From: Ziziphus jujuba
Lineage: Eukaryota; Streptophyta; Magnoliopsida; Rosales; Rhamnaceae
Reading direction: 5' to 3'
Assembly (NCBI RefSeq): GCF_031755915.1
Contig: NC_083388.1
Location: forward strand, 27,435,001-27,499,000
DNA length: 64,000 nucleotides
The translations under genes were made by a program, and so were the position numbers. Below, piece by piece: positions 63,560-64,000 of this stretch. Below the pieces are notes generated by a model that was given only the letters and a program-made list of their open reading frames with translations, did no database searches and was not told the origin of the DNA. How positions within the stretch are numbered: the first letter of the stretch is position 1; each line of letters begins with the position of its first letter.

Positions 63560-64000
63560 TGTTAGATTTTATGGATCTAAATATACATAATAAATTTTAT
63601 AGATCATAAATTACTAACCTCCAAACGCAGCCATTGATAAATTAGATCTTTAATCCTGCAAAATAGAAACAACGTAAAGTAGTGCTTATGGACACACTAC
63701 TCTCAAACCACTCTCAGATTTCTGAAAACTCTAATATCAAAATACCGTATGGCATCTGTTTGTTTGCTTGCCCTAGACCTTTAAATAGTCTCTGCAAGTC
63801 AGACTTATCCATTAATTTTGACACACATAAAATAATAATAATTTGATAATATAATTATATTAGGAAAAAATATGAATAAGTCATTGGGTTTATAAAGAGA
63901 GTTGGTCCTCCAGTCCAATGGGCCAACTAGAGTCTTATAGAGAGTGTGTGACCAAGGGCCCTACTACAAAATAATAAAATAAGCCAGTCCCATAAATAGA
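63560..64000 (-). repeat. 5' LTR of the Ty1/copia element (right copy, cut by window end)
   Basis: The first 441 bp of the right LTR, starting TGTTAG and running out of the window. Against the left LTR it shows 8 substitutions (7 transitions) and lacks nine bases that the left copy has near 60909-60917. About 56 bp should remain beyond the window. Confidence 0.93.

Larger units (their letters stand above)
60474..64000 (-). mobile_element. Internally deleted Ty1/copia LTR retrotransposon
   Basis: Direct LTRs flank only about 2.6 kb of internal DNA. On the minus strand the order is 5' LTR (63560 to beyond the window), tRNA-Met primer-binding site, a long AT-rich leader with two GC-rich hairpins, gag remnant, CCHC knuckle, GAG-pre-integrase, beginning of integrase, polypurine tract, 3' LTR. 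Reverse transcriptase and RNase H are absent, so the copy is not autonomous. About 1.8% LTR divergence points to a fairly recent insertion. It sits inside the CACTA element that starts at 59685. The right flank and target duplication lie outside the window. Confidence 0.88.

Overview
This window is nuclear DNA from a flowering plant, most likely a eudicot. The evidence is interrupted genes with GT-AG introns, AT-rich spacers, long A/T and AT/GA microsatellites, and plant-only families: a CDPK, an SMR CDK inhibitor, RbcX, a PLS-class PPR protein and an NF-YA gene with a miR169 site. I do not name a species. Exon coordinates were worked out by hand from splice signals, reading phase and family similarity; each multi-exon model closes in frame from start to stop.

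Layout. 0-5 kb: decayed DNA, with a FAS1 (CAF-1 large subunit) pseudogene fragment on + beside a broken Mutator-like element on -, bordered by short GGAAA/TTTCC repeats. 6.4-9.6 kb (-): calcium-dependent protein kinase of the CPK7/8/32 type. 11.8-12.9 kb (-): small plastid membrane protein. 14.0-16.6 kb (+): SEC62. 17.5-21.7 kb (-): NF-YA with a 3'-UTR miR169 site. 23.6-24.3 kb (+): broken F-box gene. 24.3-32.5 kb: gene-poor AT-rich spacer. 32.5-33.0 kb (-): SIAMESE-related CDK inhibitor. 35.9-37.6 kb (-): two-qRRM RNA-binding protein. 39.3-41.3 kb (+): RbcX2-type Rubisco assembly chaperone. 42.7-47.2 kb (-): ARMC8/Gid5-like armadillo protein with a GC-AG intron. 48.1-50.7 kb (-): intronless 862-aa PPR protein. 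51.4-54.9 kb (-): MATE citrate transporter of the DTX42/FRD3 group with one abnormal splice donor. 57.6 kb onward: transposon-rich DNA with a possible Helitron terminus, one CACTA terminus, and inside the CACTA a deleted Ty1/copia LTR element whose right LTR runs off the window.

The genes form no operon or cluster; they are ordinary dispersed plant genes for calcium signalling, ER translocation, transcription, cell-cycle inhibition, RNA binding, Rubisco assembly, protein turnover, organelle RNA processing and organic-acid export. I found no convincing new multi-gene system. The points most worth checking are the GA-type donor in the MATE gene, the GC-AG intron in ARMC8, the miR169 site, the paired GC-rich hairpins and miR845-like primer-binding site in the copia element, and the CACTA/copia nesting.
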